The notes beneath the pieces were generated by a model. It ran no database searches. It was not told where the DNA came from and worked only from the letters and a program-made list of their open reading frames with translations. Shown piece by piece: positions 23,468 to 33,065 of a DNA stretch of 64,000 nt. The position numbers were made by a program, and so were the translations under genes. This stretch comes from Flavobacteriaceae bacterium (GTDB taxonomy: Bacteria > Bacteroidota > Bacteroidia > Flavobacteriales > Flavobacteriaceae), in NCBI GenBank assembly GCA_030148025.1, contig JASBUG010000003.1:1-64000 (forward strand), written 5' to 3'. Each line of letters opens with the position of its first letter. Position 1 is the stretch's first letter.

Positions 23468-26359
23468 ATGGGATATAAAAAACCATCATTTATAGAGAGT
23501 ATCGCAGAAAAAATTGGATTAATTCCTGATCTGCATAAAGAAGGTTATCAGGAATTTGATAAGGACATGCGTCATTTCTCAGATGAAGAAGTGGCAAAAA
23601 TGTACGAGAACTTTCCACCACCAGAAAAATGGGACAACTGGGTAGAATACGACCCTAAAGTTTGGCCTAAAAAAGAAAAGAAGGAATATCAAATTATTCC
23701 AACTACATGTTTTAATTGTGAAAGTGCTTGTGGTCTAACAGCATTTATCGATAAAGAAAGTGGTGAAGTAAAAAAGTTTGAAGGAAACCCATACCATCCT
23801 GGAAGTAGAGGAAGAAATTGTGCTAAAGGACCTGCAACTATTAACCAAATTACAGATCCTGATAGAATTTTATTTCCACTAAAGCGAAAAGGAAAACGTG
23901 GAAGTGGTGAATGGGAACGCATTTCTTGGGATGATGCCTTAGATACTATAGCAGAGCGAATAAGAAAGGCTATAAAAGAAGATAGACATAATGAAATTGC
24001 CTATCATGTTGGTCGCCCTGGTCATGAAGGATTCATGAATTGGGTGTTGCAATCATGGGGAATTGATGGTCATAACTCACACACAAATATTTGTTCTTCT
24101 GGAGCACGTTTTGGTTATAATATTTGGTATGGTTATGATAGACCATCACCAGATCATTCTGAAGCAAAATTTATACTGTTAGTATCAGCACATTTAGAGT
24201 CTGGTCACTATTTTAATCCGCATGCACAGCGTATTATAGAAGGTAAGATGAAGGGAGCAAAATTGGCAACAATGGATCCTCGTTTGTCGAACACAGCATC
24301 TATGTCAGATTATTGGTTGCCTAGTTATCCAGGAACTGAAGCAGCGGTTCTACTTGCTATGGCACTTATTATTCTTGAAGAAGGTTTATACAATAGAAAA
24401 TATTTAGAGAATTGGACCAATTGGAAAGCTTACTTAAAAGCTAGACATAGTGATAAAGAAGTAACGTTCGAAAATTATATCGCTGCAATGATCGAGGAGT
24501 ATAAAGAGTTTACTCCAGAATATGCCGAAAAGGAATCTGGTGTAAAAGCCGATATGATTGTAGAGATCGCAAGAAAAATTGGTGAAGCTGGTGAACGTTT
24601 TGCATCACATAACTGGCGTGCAGCCGGTGCATCAAACCTTGGTGGTTGGGCCGTAGCACGTTGTTTACATTTCTTAACTGTACTTACAGGTGCTGTGGGG
24701 GCAAAAGGAGGAACTTCTCCAAACTCATGGAATAAGTTTAAACCTCAGGTGCCTAATCCTCCAAAACCACAGAAGAAATGGAACGAATTACATTTCCCTA
24801 ATGAATATCCTTTAGCTTTCTTTGAAATGAGCCAATTACTGCCTCATATGCTTAAAGAAGGTCGTGGTAAAATGGATGTGTACTTCTCACGTGTATTTAA
24901 TCCTGTTTGGACATATCCAGATGGATTTACTTGGATGGAAATGTTTGCTGATGAATCAAAATTTGGTATTCATTCAGCCTTAACACCAACATGGAACGAA
25001 ACTGCTTTTTATGCCGATTTTGTTTTACCAATGGGATTAGCCTCAGAAAGACACGACCTTAATAGTTATGCCACACATAGTGGTACATGGGTTGCTTTTC
25101 GACAACCTGTGCTTCGTGAAGCTGCTAGAAGAAATGGAAACCCTGTAAAATATACCTATGAAGCCAACCCAGGCGAAGTATGGGAAGAGGATGAGTTTTG
25201 GATAGAATTAAGCTGGCGTATAGATCCTGATGGTAGCATGGGTATTCGTAAGCATTTTGAATCTCCATATCGTCCAGGAGAAAAAATTACTATAGATGAA
25301 TATTATCAGTATATATTTGAGCGTGTAAAGGGATTACCAGAAGCTGCTAAAAAAGAAGGATTGACAGAACTTCAATATATGCAGAAATATGGTGCTTTTG
25401 AGGTAGAACAACACGGTTACAAAAAGAATGAACATAAGCTGTCTAAAGAACAACTAGAAGGTTCTACAATTGATAAGGATACTGATGTTATTTATAAAAA
25501 TGGAAAAGCTATTGGTGTGATGATAGAAGGCGAAGCCTGTGTAGGTTTCCCAACTCCATCAAGAAAGAATGAATTCTATTCGCAAACTATGGTCGATTGG
25601 AATTGGCCGGAATATGCAACACCAAAATATATAAAGAGCCATATTCATAATGATAATTTAGATAAGTCTAAAGGCGAGTATGTATTAGTACCAACATTTA
25701 GACTACCAACATTAATTCACTCTCGTTCAGGGAATGCCAAATGGCTGGTAGAGATATCAAATAGAAATCCAATTTGGATGCATCCAGATGATGCCGCTAA
25801 ATGGGGCTTTAGAACAGGTGACTTGGTGAAGATGAATACAGATATTGGTTATTTTATAGACAAGGTTTGGGTAACCCAAAGTATGAAACCAGGTGTAGTG
25901 GCTTGCTCACATCATATTGGGCGTTGGAGAAGACCTCAAGATAAAATTGGTAACCGTTGGGCTACAAATACAGTAAATATTGAAGGTGATGGAAACGGCG
26001 GTTGGAAAATGAATACTATTTCTGGAATTAAGCCATTCGATTCGCATGATGGAGATTCAAAACGTATTTTCTGGAAAGACGGAGGTGTACATCAAAATAT
26101 TACACACGCTGTACATCCAGATCCTATTAGTGGTATGCATTGTTGGCACCAACGTGTTAGAATTGAAAAACCAAAAGAAGGAGAGAAATATGGCGACATT
26201 TTTGTTGATACAAATAAATCGCATGAAATATATAAAGAGTGGTTAGCAATGACACGTCCTGCTCCTGGACCAAATGGAGAACGTAGACCACTATGGTTTA
26301 AACGAGCGTTTAAACCTGATGAATCAGCTTATTACATAGATAATGATAAGGAAGATTAA
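23468..26359 (+). CDS. Molybdopterin oxidoreductase catalytic subunit (SoeA-like sulfite dehydrogenase)
   Basis: This 963-residue bis-MGD enzyme of the DMSO-reductase superfamily has a proximal [4Fe-4S] site TTCFNCESACGL ... NCAKGP near residues 77-118, and Cys209 in TNICSSGARFGYN is the candidate molybdenum ligand. It has no twin-arginine signal, and its length fits cytoplasmic SoeA (~960 residues) better than exported PsrA/PhsA (~760). With the upstream SoeBC-like fusion it would oxidise sulfite to sulfate and pass electrons to quinone, completing the pathway started by the SQR and persulfide dioxygenase in this window. The sulfite assignment rests on length, location and neighbours; polysulfide or another oxyanion remains possible. 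Confidence 0.8.
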   Translation: MGYKKPSFIESIAEKIGLIPDLHKEGYQEFDKDMRHFSDEEVAKMYENFPPPEKWDNWVEYDPKVWPKKEKKEYQIIPTTCFNCESACGLTAFIDKESGEVKKFEGNPYHPGSRGRNCAKGPATINQITDPDRILFPLKRKGKRGSGEWERISWDDALDTIAERIRKAIKEDRHNEIAYHVGRPGHEGFMNWVLQSWGIDGHNSHTNICSSGARFGYNIWYGYDRPSPDHSEAKFILLVSAHLESGHYFNPHAQRIIEGKMKGAKLATMDPRLSNTASMSDYWLPSYPGTEAAVLLAMALIILEEGLYNRKYLENWTNWKAYLKARHSDKEVTFENYIAAMIEEYKEFTPEYAEKESGVKADMIVEIARKIGEAGERFASHNWRAAGASNLGGWAVARCLHFLTVLTGAVGAKGGTSPNSWNKFKPQVPNPPKPQKKWNELHFPNEYPLAFFEMSQLLPHMLKEGRGKMDVYFSRVFNPVWTYPDGFTWMEMFADESKFGIHSALTPTWNETAFYADFVLPMGLASERHDLNSYATHSGTWVAFRQPVLREAARRNGNPVKYTYEANPGEVWEEDEFWIELSWRIDPDGSMGIRKHFESPYRPGEKITIDEYYQYIFERVKGLPEAAKKEGLTELQYMQKYGAFEVEQHGYKKNEHKLSKEQLEGSTIDKDTDVIYKNGKAIGVMIEGEACVGFPTPSRKNEFYSQTMVDWNWPEYATPKYIKSHIHNDNLDKSKGEYVLVPTFRLPTLIHSRSGNAKWLVEISNRNPIWMHPDDAAKWGFRTGDLVKMNTDIGYFIDKVWVTQSMKPGVVACSHHIGRWRRPQDKIGNRWATNTVNIEGDGNGGWKMNTISGIKPFDSHDGDSKRIFWKDGGVHQNITHAVHPDPISGMHCWHQRVRIEKPKEGEKYGDIFVDTNKSHEIYKEWLAMTRPAPGPNGERRPLWFKRAFKPDESAYYIDNDKED

Positions 26360-26365
26360 TTGCAC

Positions 26366-26396
26366 AATTCCCGCTTAGGCGGGAATTTACTTTTTA
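26366..26396 (+). terminator. Hairpin terminator after the SoeA-like gene
   Basis: AATTCCCGC (26366-26374) pairs with GCGGGAATT (26379-26387) around a TTAG loop, followed by an imperfect T-run. It separates the molybdoenzyme operon from the SulP gene at 26428. Confidence 0.7.
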
Positions 26397-26427
26397 ACTC
26401 ATATTAAATAAAAACGTAAATTAGTAC

Positions 26428-28158
26428 ATGCTTCAAAAAATATTTCCCTTTTTAACTTGGTTACCTTTAGCAAAGACGACATTAAAAGATGATATTATAG
26501 CCGGAATTACAGGAACAATCATTGTTATTCCACAGGCAGTAGCATTTGCTATGATTGCTGGTTTACCACCAATATATGGTTTTTATACAGCTATGGTTAC
26601 ACCAATAGTAGCAGCGCTATTTGGTTCGTCCTATCATTTAATATCTGGTCCAACAACTGCTATTTCAATAGTAGTATATTCTACTTTAATCAAGTTTGTT
26701 AACCCTGAAACAGATTTAGAAGTGTTTGTCTCTTTAGCTCTGGTATTAACGTTTTTAGCAGGTTTATTTCAGTTAGCTATGGGCTTATTACGTATGGGAA
26801 AATTAGTCAACTTTGTATCTCATTCAGTAATTATAGGATTTACAGCAGGAGCAGGTATACTCATAGCTTTTAAGCAGTTAAAACATGTGTTTGGTGTCAA
26901 AGTCCCTCAAGGAAGTACCATTTTAGAAATTTTAACTTATATAGGAAAGAATTTTTCAGAAACTAATTGGCATGTTTTTTCTGTGGCAATAGGAACACTT
27001 CTAATTGCAATAATTATTAAGGTCTTTATAAAACCTCTGTCAAGATATTATATGTTAATTGCAATGGTTTTAGGAAGTTTTCTTGCTATTTTAATTGGAG
27101 GAGAAGCTGTTGGTGTTGAAACAGTAGGTAAAATACCTTCTAATTTACCACCATTTCAAGTGCCTGATTTTACATATAATAATGTTAAATTGTTAAGTTC
27201 TGGTGCTATGGTTTTAGCTTTATTAGGATTAATAGAAGCAGTTGCTATTGGTAGAGCAATAGCTCTGCATACACACCAAAAAATTGACGGAAACAGAGAG
27301 TTTATAGGGCAAGGACTATCAAACATGGTGGCAAGCTTCTTTTCTAGTTATGCTGGATCTGGATCGTTTACACGCTCAGGAGTGAATCATCAAGCAGGAG
27401 CGAGAACACCTATGTCGGCAATTTTTGCTTCAGTATTTTTAATGGTTGTACTTTTACTTTTTGCAGACTATGCATCATTTTTACCTAAAGCGGCTATGGG
27501 AGGTATTATACTATTAGTAGGTTATAACTTAATAGATTTTCATCATATAAAACAGGTATACAAGGCTAGTGGAAGAGAGTTAATAGTGCTATCTATTACC
27601 TTAATAGGAACTTTATTCTTCGATTTAGAATTTGCACTTTTGGCAGGTATTCTTACTTCTTTTTTCTTTTATATGGAACGTACATCAAAACCCAATATTG
27701 CGGTTTTAGGACTTGATAAAAATGGAAGATTGATTAATATTATTAGAGATGATGAAGCTGAAGAGTGCTCTAATTTAAAAATAGTTCGTATTGATGGCTC
27801 TTTATACTTTGGGTCTATTGAAAAAATATCTAATTATCTATCAAAGCTTTATGAAGAAAATAAAATACAGTATGTACTTTTAGCTTCTGATGGTATTAAT
27901 TTTATTGACCTAGCTGCGGCAGAGTGGCTGACAAACGAAATAAATAAATGGCAAAAAAACAGAGGAGGCATTTATTTTTCAGGATTAAAACTAGTGAGTC
28001 AAGATGTGCTTAAAAAGGGAGGCTTTCTTAATAAAATGGGAAATGGCATTTTCTTTAAACAAAAGAAGGATGCTATAAATTATATTCATCAAAAAATTAC
28101 AACCCCTTGTTTAAAAAAAGTGTTTGTAGAGTGTAATACGTCATCAAAATCTTCTTAA
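26428..28158 (+). CDS. SulP (SLC26) family anion transporter with STAS domain
   Basis: This 576-residue transporter has the SulP membrane core (signature PPIYGFYTAMVTPIVAALFG near residue 48 and GSGSFTRSGVNHQAGARTP near 310) followed by a cytoplasmic STAS domain from about residue 430. Members move sulfate, bicarbonate or other anions. Placed after a sulfite dehydrogenase, export of product sulfate or import of sulfur oxyanions is plausible. No Crp/Fnr palindrome precedes it, and a terminator separates it from the upstream operon, so its expression may rely on read-through or an undetected promoter. Confidence 0.88.
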   Translation: MLQKIFPFLTWLPLAKTTLKDDIIAGITGTIIVIPQAVAFAMIAGLPPIYGFYTAMVTPIVAALFGSSYHLISGPTTAISIVVYSTLIKFVNPETDLEVFVSLALVLTFLAGLFQLAMGLLRMGKLVNFVSHSVIIGFTAGAGILIAFKQLKHVFGVKVPQGSTILEILTYIGKNFSETNWHVFSVAIGTLLIAIIIKVFIKPLSRYYMLIAMVLGSFLAILIGGEAVGVETVGKIPSNLPPFQVPDFTYNNVKLLSSGAMVLALLGLIEAVAIGRAIALHTHQKIDGNREFIGQGLSNMVASFFSSYAGSGSFTRSGVNHQAGARTPMSAIFASVFLMVVLLLFADYASFLPKAAMGGIILLVGYNLIDFHHIKQVYKASGRELIVLSITLIGTLFFDLEFALLAGILTSFFFYMERTSKPNIAVLGLDKNGRLINIIRDDEAEECSNLKIVRIDGSLYFGSIEKISNYLSKLYEENKIQYVLLASDGINFIDLAAAEWLTNEINKWQKNRGGIYFSGLKLVSQDVLKKGGFLNKMGNGIFFKQKKDAINYIHQKITTPCLKKVFVECNTSSKSS

Positions 28159-28163
28159 ATCTT

Positions 28164-28207
28164 TGTAATTCAGGTTACACTGCTTTGTGCAACTTAACTT
28201 ATCTTTG
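28164..28207 (+). promoter_or_regulatory. Crp/Fnr-type site and promoter of the second SulP gene
   Basis: TGTAATTCAGGTTACA (28164-28179), one mismatch from a perfect palindrome, is followed by a perfect -7 element TATCTTTG at 28200-28207, 28.5 bp from the centre. The ATG is at 28225. Confidence 0.75.
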
Positions 28208-28224
28208 CTTAGCAAAATAGCAGA

Positions 28225-29949
28225 ATGAATCTTAAATCTTTTATTCCAATATTAGATTGGTTACCTAACTACGATAAACGTTGGTTAAAAGGCGATATTA
28301 GTGCTGGACTAACCGTTGGTGTAATGCTAGTACCTCAAGGAATTGCCTATGCGATGATTGCTGGATTGCCTCCAATCTATGGATTGTATACAGCTTTAAT
28401 TCCGCAAATTATCTATGCTATTTTTGGTACTTCAAGACAATTGTCTGTTGGTCCTGTTGCAATGGATTCGTTAATTGTGGCTTCTGGCGTAGTAGCTTTA
28501 GCTGAAATTGGGACTGAACATTTTATCGAATTTGCAATCTTGTTAGCTTTTATGATGGGAGTTTTGCAAGTTGCCTTTGGTATTTTGCGCTTGGGCTTTT
28601 TAGTCAATTTTTTATCAAAACCAGTTATTAGCGGATTTACTTCGGCTGCAGCTTTAATAATCGGACTAAATCAATTTAAACATCTGTTTGGGATTGATAT
28701 TGAAAGGAATAATAAAATTCAATTTCTGATAAAAGATACTATTGCAAATATTCAGGAAATAAATCTTCTTACTACTGTTATAGGAATCATTTCTATTGTT
28801 ATTCTGGTTTATTTTAAAAAGCACTACAAAAAGATCCCTGCGGCGCTTGTTGTTGTTGTATTGGGGCTTTTGGTAGTTAAACTATTTAATTTGGATCACT
28901 ATGGTGTGCAAATTGTTGGTCATGTCCCAGAGGGATTACCTGCTTTTAAAATGCCTGTTTTTACACTAGATATTGTTGAGAAATTAGCACCTGTAGCACT
29001 TACATTATCGTTTATAGGGTTTTTAGAAGCTGTTTCTGTAGCCAGAGCTGTTGAAGAAAGGCATACGGAGTATAAAGTACTACCTAATCAAGAGTTAGTT
29101 GCATTGGGGCTATCTAATGTTGTTGGAGCATTTTTTCAAACTTATCCAGCGACTGGCGGGTTTTCAAGAACAGCAGTTAATGATCAGGCCAATGCTAAAA
29201 CTCAATTGTCTTCAATTGTATCGGCTATTGTAGTAGGATTGACATTGTTGTTTTTAACACCAGTATTCTTTTATTTGCCAAAGGCTGTCCTCGCAGCTAT
29301 AATAATTGTTGCTGTATTTGGGCTATTAGATTTTAGAGTTCCTAAGCAATTACTAAAATTTGCCAGAAGGGATTTAGTAATATTGAATATCACTCTTTTA
29401 ATAACTGCTATGGTAGGAATTACCGAAGGCATAATAAGTGGAGTGATTATATCTCTAGGAATGCTTATTTATAAAAGTACGAAGCCACATATAGCTGTTT
29501 TAGGAAAAGTTCCTGGAACTCATTTTTATCGCAATAGAAAGCGATTTAGAGACGTTGAAATTCATGAAAACATACTCATAATTAGGTTTGATGCTCAGTT
29601 GTTTTTTGCTAATACAACCTTTTTTAAGAGTAAGTTGCAAGAATTTAGTAACTTAAAGGGAGAAAAGTTAAGACTACTAATTATTGATGGTGAAAGCCTT
29701 AATAATTTAGACAGTAGTGCAATATATACACTAAATGAGGTTTATGAATATTTTAAATCAAAAAATGTTCAAATCGCATTTACAGGACTAAAAGGACCAG
29801 TTAGAGATAAAATGGTGAGATCTGGATTAATGAAAAAAATAGGGTCTAACTACTTTTTTATGAGTATTCAGGAAGCTGTTAATTTTTATCTGGATGATTT
29901 TAAAAAGAGTTCGAAATTTGATAAATATATTGAACAAGCGAACCAATAA
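28225..29949 (+). CDS. SulP (SLC26) family anion transporter with STAS domain, second copy
   Basis: This 574-residue paralogue of the upstream SulP protein shares the same architecture: PPIYGLYTALIPQIIYAIFG signature near residue 50, TYPATGGFSRTAVNDQANAKT near 305, and a C-terminal STAS domain from about 430. The two are too diverged for a recent duplication (shared mainly in the signature regions). Unlike the first copy it has its own Crp/Fnr site and perfect -7 element, suggesting separate control. Substrate not determinable; sulfate or a related anion is likely from context. Confidence 0.88.
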   Translation: MNLKSFIPILDWLPNYDKRWLKGDISAGLTVGVMLVPQGIAYAMIAGLPPIYGLYTALIPQIIYAIFGTSRQLSVGPVAMDSLIVASGVVALAEIGTEHFIEFAILLAFMMGVLQVAFGILRLGFLVNFLSKPVISGFTSAAALIIGLNQFKHLFGIDIERNNKIQFLIKDTIANIQEINLLTTVIGIISIVILVYFKKHYKKIPAALVVVVLGLLVVKLFNLDHYGVQIVGHVPEGLPAFKMPVFTLDIVEKLAPVALTLSFIGFLEAVSVARAVEERHTEYKVLPNQELVALGLSNVVGAFFQTYPATGGFSRTAVNDQANAKTQLSSIVSAIVVGLTLLFLTPVFFYLPKAVLAAIIIVAVFGLLDFRVPKQLLKFARRDLVILNITLLITAMVGITEGIISGVIISLGMLIYKSTKPHIAVLGKVPGTHFYRNRKRFRDVEIHENILIIRFDAQLFFANTTFFKSKLQEFSNLKGEKLRLLIIDGESLNNLDSSAIYTLNEVYEYFKSKNVQIAFTGLKGPVRDKMVRSGLMKKIGSNYFFMSIQEAVNFYLDDFKKSSKFDKYIEQANQ

Positions 29950-29963
29950 CATTATGTGAAGTA

Positions 29964-30008
29964 TGTAACTCATGTTACAGAGCTTAGGACTAAATTTAAG
30001 TATTTTTA
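29964..30008 (+). promoter_or_regulatory. Crp/Fnr-type site and promoter of the CstB-like gene
   Basis: Perfect palindrome half-sites TGTAACTCATGTTACA (29964-29979) with a -7-like TATTTTTA at 30001-30008, 29.5 bp from the centre. The ATG is at 30045. Confidence 0.77.
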
Positions 30009-30044
30009 GCCTAAATATTTATGAATCAATAAAGTAATAATACT

Positions 30045-31466
30045 ATGAAAGTTGAACAATTATTTACAGGTTGCCTTGCTGAAATGGCCTATTATATTGA
30101 GTCTAATGGTGAAGCAGCCATTATTGATCCTTTAAGAGAAACAGAGCCATATTTAAGAATGGCTGAAGCAGATAATGCTACGATTAAGTATATATTTCTT
30201 ACACATTTCCATGCAGATTTTGTTTCTGGACAATATGACCTAGCACAAAAAACAGGAGCAAAAATTGTATTCGGACCAAATGCTACAGCAGAGTATGAAA
30301 TATATAATGGTAAAGACGGAGAAGAATTTCCATTGGGAGGTGGTAAAATTACACTTTTACATACGCCTGGGCATACTATGGAGTCATCATCTTACTTAAT
30401 AACAAATGAAGAAGGAGAAACACCTTATGTATGTACAGGTGATTGTTTGTTTATTGGTGATGTTGGTCGTCCAGATTTAGCTGTAAAACAAGGTACATTA
30501 ACAGAAGAAGATTTAGCAGGTCATTTGTTTGATTCTTTAAGAAATAAAATAATGACATTACCAGATGATATTATTGTATATCCTAACCATGGTGCAGGTT
30601 CTGCTTGTGGAAAGAATATGAGTAGTGAAACATTTGACACTTTAGGAAATCAGAAAAAGACAAATTATGCACTTCGTGCTGATATGACCAAAGAGGAGTT
30701 TATTGTGGAAGTAACAACAGGTTTAAAACCACCGCCACAATATTTTCCGAATAATGTGAAAATGAATAAATCTATTAACACAAGTATAGATGAAGTTTTA
30801 CATAAAGGAACAACACCTCTTGATCCTGTAACTTTTAAAGAATTAAGTGAACAAAAAGACGTATTAGTTGTAGACACGAGATCTAAACTTGCTTATACTG
30901 AAGAGGGAACTGTTCCTGGAGCTTGGTATATTGGTATTGATGGCAGCTTTGCCCCTTGGGTAGGAGCGTTAATTACAGATATAAATCAAAAAATTATATT
31001 CCTAGCAGACGACGAATTACGTGTTAACGAAATTGTAACACGTTTTTCTAGAGTAGGATACGATAATACATTAGGATATTTAAATGGTGGATTAGAAGAT
31101 TGGAAAGCACACGGATTTGAAGTAGATAAAATAGGTTCAATATCAGCTCATACGTTTGCTGAAAGATTGGCTGAAGGTTCTATGGAAAAACCTGTAGATG
31201 TTCGTAAAGAATCTGAATACCAATCAGAACATGTAAAAGGAGTTGAAAATTTCCCATTAGATTGGATTCATCAAAATTTTGCAGAAATTAATCCCGAAAA
31301 AGAATATTTCTTGCATTGCGCTAGTGGTTATAGATCGTTAGTTGCAGCGTCAATATTTAAAGCAAACGGTGTTAAAAACGTTACAGATGTACGTGGCGGT
31401 TTCAAAGATTTAAAAGAAACAGATGCACCATTAACAGAGTACGTTTGTCCTACAACATTACTCTAA
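30045..31466 (+). CDS. Metallo-beta-lactamase persulfide dioxygenase with rhodanese domains (CstB-like)
   Basis: The 473-residue product has three modules. Residues ~1-240 are an ETHE1-type metallo-beta-lactamase domain, with metal motif H54-F-H56-A-D58-F in THFHADFVSG, HTPGHT, and a later Asp/His in TGDCLF and YPNHGAG. A first rhodanese domain (~265-365) lacks the active Cys (IIFLADDELRV). A second (~370-470) has Cys425 in LHCASGYRS. This order matches CstB and related enzymes that oxidise glutathione, bacillithiol or CoA persulfides and release thiosulfate or sulfite. It would receive sulfane sulfur from the SQR encoded 1.6 kb downstream. It carries its own Crp/Fnr site and terminator. Confidence 0.88.
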   Translation: MKVEQLFTGCLAEMAYYIESNGEAAIIDPLRETEPYLRMAEADNATIKYIFLTHFHADFVSGQYDLAQKTGAKIVFGPNATAEYEIYNGKDGEEFPLGGGKITLLHTPGHTMESSSYLITNEEGETPYVCTGDCLFIGDVGRPDLAVKQGTLTEEDLAGHLFDSLRNKIMTLPDDIIVYPNHGAGSACGKNMSSETFDTLGNQKKTNYALRADMTKEEFIVEVTTGLKPPPQYFPNNVKMNKSINTSIDEVLHKGTTPLDPVTFKELSEQKDVLVVDTRSKLAYTEEGTVPGAWYIGIDGSFAPWVGALITDINQKIIFLADDELRVNEIVTRFSRVGYDNTLGYLNGGLEDWKAHGFEVDKIGSISAHTFAERLAEGSMEKPVDVRKESEYQSEHVKGVENFPLDWIHQNFAEINPEKEYFLHCASGYRSLVAASIFKANGVKNVTDVRGGFKDLKETDAPLTEYVCPTTLL

Positions 31467-31487
31467 GAACATAACAATTAATTATGA

Positions 31488-31517
31488 GAAGAGCGGCCTT
31501 TTGGTCGCTCTTTTTTT
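31488..31517 (+). terminator. Hairpin terminator after the CstB-like gene
   Basis: GAGCGGCC (31491-31498) pairs with GGTCGCTC (31503-31510, one G-U) around TTTT and is followed by seven T. The end of its T-run abuts the next Crp/Fnr palindrome. Confidence 0.85.
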
Positions 31518-31561
31518 GTAACTAATGTTACTGCGTATCATGAGTTTATGTTCTAACTTTG
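31517..31561 (+). promoter_or_regulatory. Crp/Fnr-type site and promoter of the cytochrome/thioredoxin operon
   Basis: TGTAACTAATGTTACT (31517-31532) with a perfect -7 element TAACTTTG at 31554-31561, 29.5 bp from the palindrome centre. The ATG is at 31608. Confidence 0.78.
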
Positions 31562-31607
31562 ATAGAATATGGCATCTGTGTTTTTTGATGCTTAGAGATT
31601 AAACGGA

Positions 31608-32615
31608 ATGAAGAAAATTATTATCCTACTTACTTTAGTTTTATTTGTGTTTGCTTGTAAAGAGGCAACGTCAAAATCTGCTATAAAAGATTTAAGCAGT
31701 AATGAACAAGAACATCCAGGAAAAAAAATAATGGAAACCCAATGTTATGTATGTCATAACCCAGATACAGAGCATGATAGTAGAATAGCGCCTCCAATGA
31801 TTGCTATAAAACGTCATTATATTTCAGACAATACTACTAAAGAAGAGTTTTTGAGCGATATGCAATTATGGATTAAAGAGCCATCTGAAGATATTGCTAA
31901 AATGCCTGGAGCTATTAAAAACTTTGGAATCATGCCTTATGCGGCTTATTCAGAAGACGATATTGCGCAGATAGCAGATTACATGTTCGATTATGAGCTA
32001 GAAGCTCCAGAATGGTTTGAGGATCATTTTAATAAAGAGCATCCAAATAAAAAGGGAAAGGGTAAAAGAAGAGGTTTAGGAAAAGGAAAGAAAGCTAAAA
32101 GTACAATTTTTAATAAGGCTGGTAAAAGTTATGAAGATATAGGGCTGCACTATGCATTGTCAACAAAAAAAGAACTAGGTAAAAACTTAATGGGGACCAT
32201 ACAAAAAAAAGGAACTGTTGAGGCTTTAAAGTTTTGTAACGAACAAGCATACCCAATTACAGATAGTATGTCGACTATTTTTGACGCCAACATAAAGAGA
32301 GTTTCAGATAAACCTCGTAACATGAATAATAGAGCTAACAAAATAGAGCTTAAACATATTAGTACATTTAAAGCACAGGTTGCAAACAAACAAACACCTA
32401 AAGCTATTATTGAAGAAGAAAAAGATGTTGTGAAGTTCTATTACCCTATAACAACCAATAGTATGTGTTTGCAATGTCATGGTAAAAAAGACGATCAAAT
32501 TCAACCAGATGCATATAAAACTCTAAAATTGCTTTATCCAGAAGATAAAGCAACAGGGTATGATGTAAATCAGGTAAGAGGCATTTGGAGTATTACTTTT
32601 AATAAAACATTATGA
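31608..32615 (+). CDS. Lipoprotein cytochrome c fused to a DUF3365 haem domain
   Basis: The 335-residue lipoprotein (lipobox Cys17 in FVFACKEA) has two haem-c sites. The first, C46-Y-V-C49-H50, lies in a class I cytochrome c domain (~35-125, with FGIMPYAAYSEDDIAQIADYM supplying the Met ligand). The second, C287-L-Q-C290-H291, lies in a C-terminal DUF3365 (Tll0287-like) domain (~160-335). A very basic linker (KKGKGKRRGLGKGKKAKS, ~140-158) joins them. It probably accepts electrons in the periplasm, perhaps from sulfur-compound oxidation. The last codons overlap the thioredoxin start (ATGA), so the two are translationally coupled. Confidence 0.83.
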   Translation: MKKIIILLTLVLFVFACKEATSKSAIKDLSSNEQEHPGKKIMETQCYVCHNPDTEHDSRIAPPMIAIKRHYISDNTTKEEFLSDMQLWIKEPSEDIAKMPGAIKNFGIMPYAAYSEDDIAQIADYMFDYELEAPEWFEDHFNKEHPNKKGKGKRRGLGKGKKAKSTIFNKAGKSYEDIGLHYALSTKKELGKNLMGTIQKKGTVEALKFCNEQAYPITDSMSTIFDANIKRVSDKPRNMNNRANKIELKHISTFKAQVANKQTPKAIIEEEKDVVKFYYPITTNSMCLQCHGKKDDQIQPDAYKTLKLLYPEDKATGYDVNQVRGIWSITFNKTL

Positions 32616-32908
32616 GCAAGTTTTCTGAAATAATAAATAAAACAGCACCCGTTTTGGTAGATTTCTATGCAGAGTGGTGCGGACCGTGTCAAGTCATGAC
32701 ACCAGTTCTTAAAGAAGTGAAGGATGAGTTAAAGGATAAGGTCTCAATTTTTAAAATAAACGTCGATAATAATTCGCAGCTGGCAAGACAATATCATGTT
32801 AGGGGAGTTCCTACCTTTATGATCTTTAAGGAAGGAAAGCAATTGTGGAGACAATCTGGAATTATTGAAAAAAATGAGTTAATAAACATAATTAATAAAT
32901 TTAGTTAG
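32612..32908 (+). CDS. Thioredoxin
   Basis: This 98-residue thioredoxin has the active site W22-C23-G-P-C26 and the cis-Pro region RGVPTFMIFKEGK. There is no signal peptide, so it acts in the cytoplasm. It overlaps the cytochrome gene by 4 bp and therefore shares the same Crp/Fnr-controlled transcript. The context suggests reduction of protein or low-molecular-weight persulfides generated during sulfide oxidation; it may also reduce general disulfides. Confidence 0.92.
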   Translation: MSKFSEIINKTAPVLVDFYAEWCGPCQVMTPVLKEVKDELKDKVSIFKINVDNNSQLARQYHVRGVPTFMIFKEGKQLWRQSGIIEKNELINIINKFS

Positions 32909-32949
32909 TATCAAATTTTTTTAAATGTTTTATTTGTTTATTAATTTTT

Positions 32950-32977
32950 AAGGGCAGCGTAAGCTGCCCTTTTCTTT
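32950..32977 (+). terminator. Hairpin terminator after the thioredoxin gene
   Basis: AGGGCAGC (32951-32958) pairs with GCTGCCCT (32963-32970) around GTAA, followed by TTTCTTT. It separates the thioredoxin operon from the SQR promoter. Confidence 0.88.
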
Positions 32978-32980
32978 GCC

Positions 32981-33025
32981 TGTAACCATTGTTACAAACT
33001 AAATGAAATAGAGGTGGTATTTTTA
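32981..33025 (+). promoter_or_regulatory. Crp/Fnr-type site and promoter of the sqr gene
   Basis: Perfect half-sites TGTAACCATTGTTACA (32981-32996) with -7-like TATTTTTA at 33018-33025, 29.5 bp from the centre. The ATG is at 33066. Confidence 0.78.
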
Positions 33026-33065
33026 GTTGATTTAAAATCAAGCTACTAACTTAAATTTTTATTTT

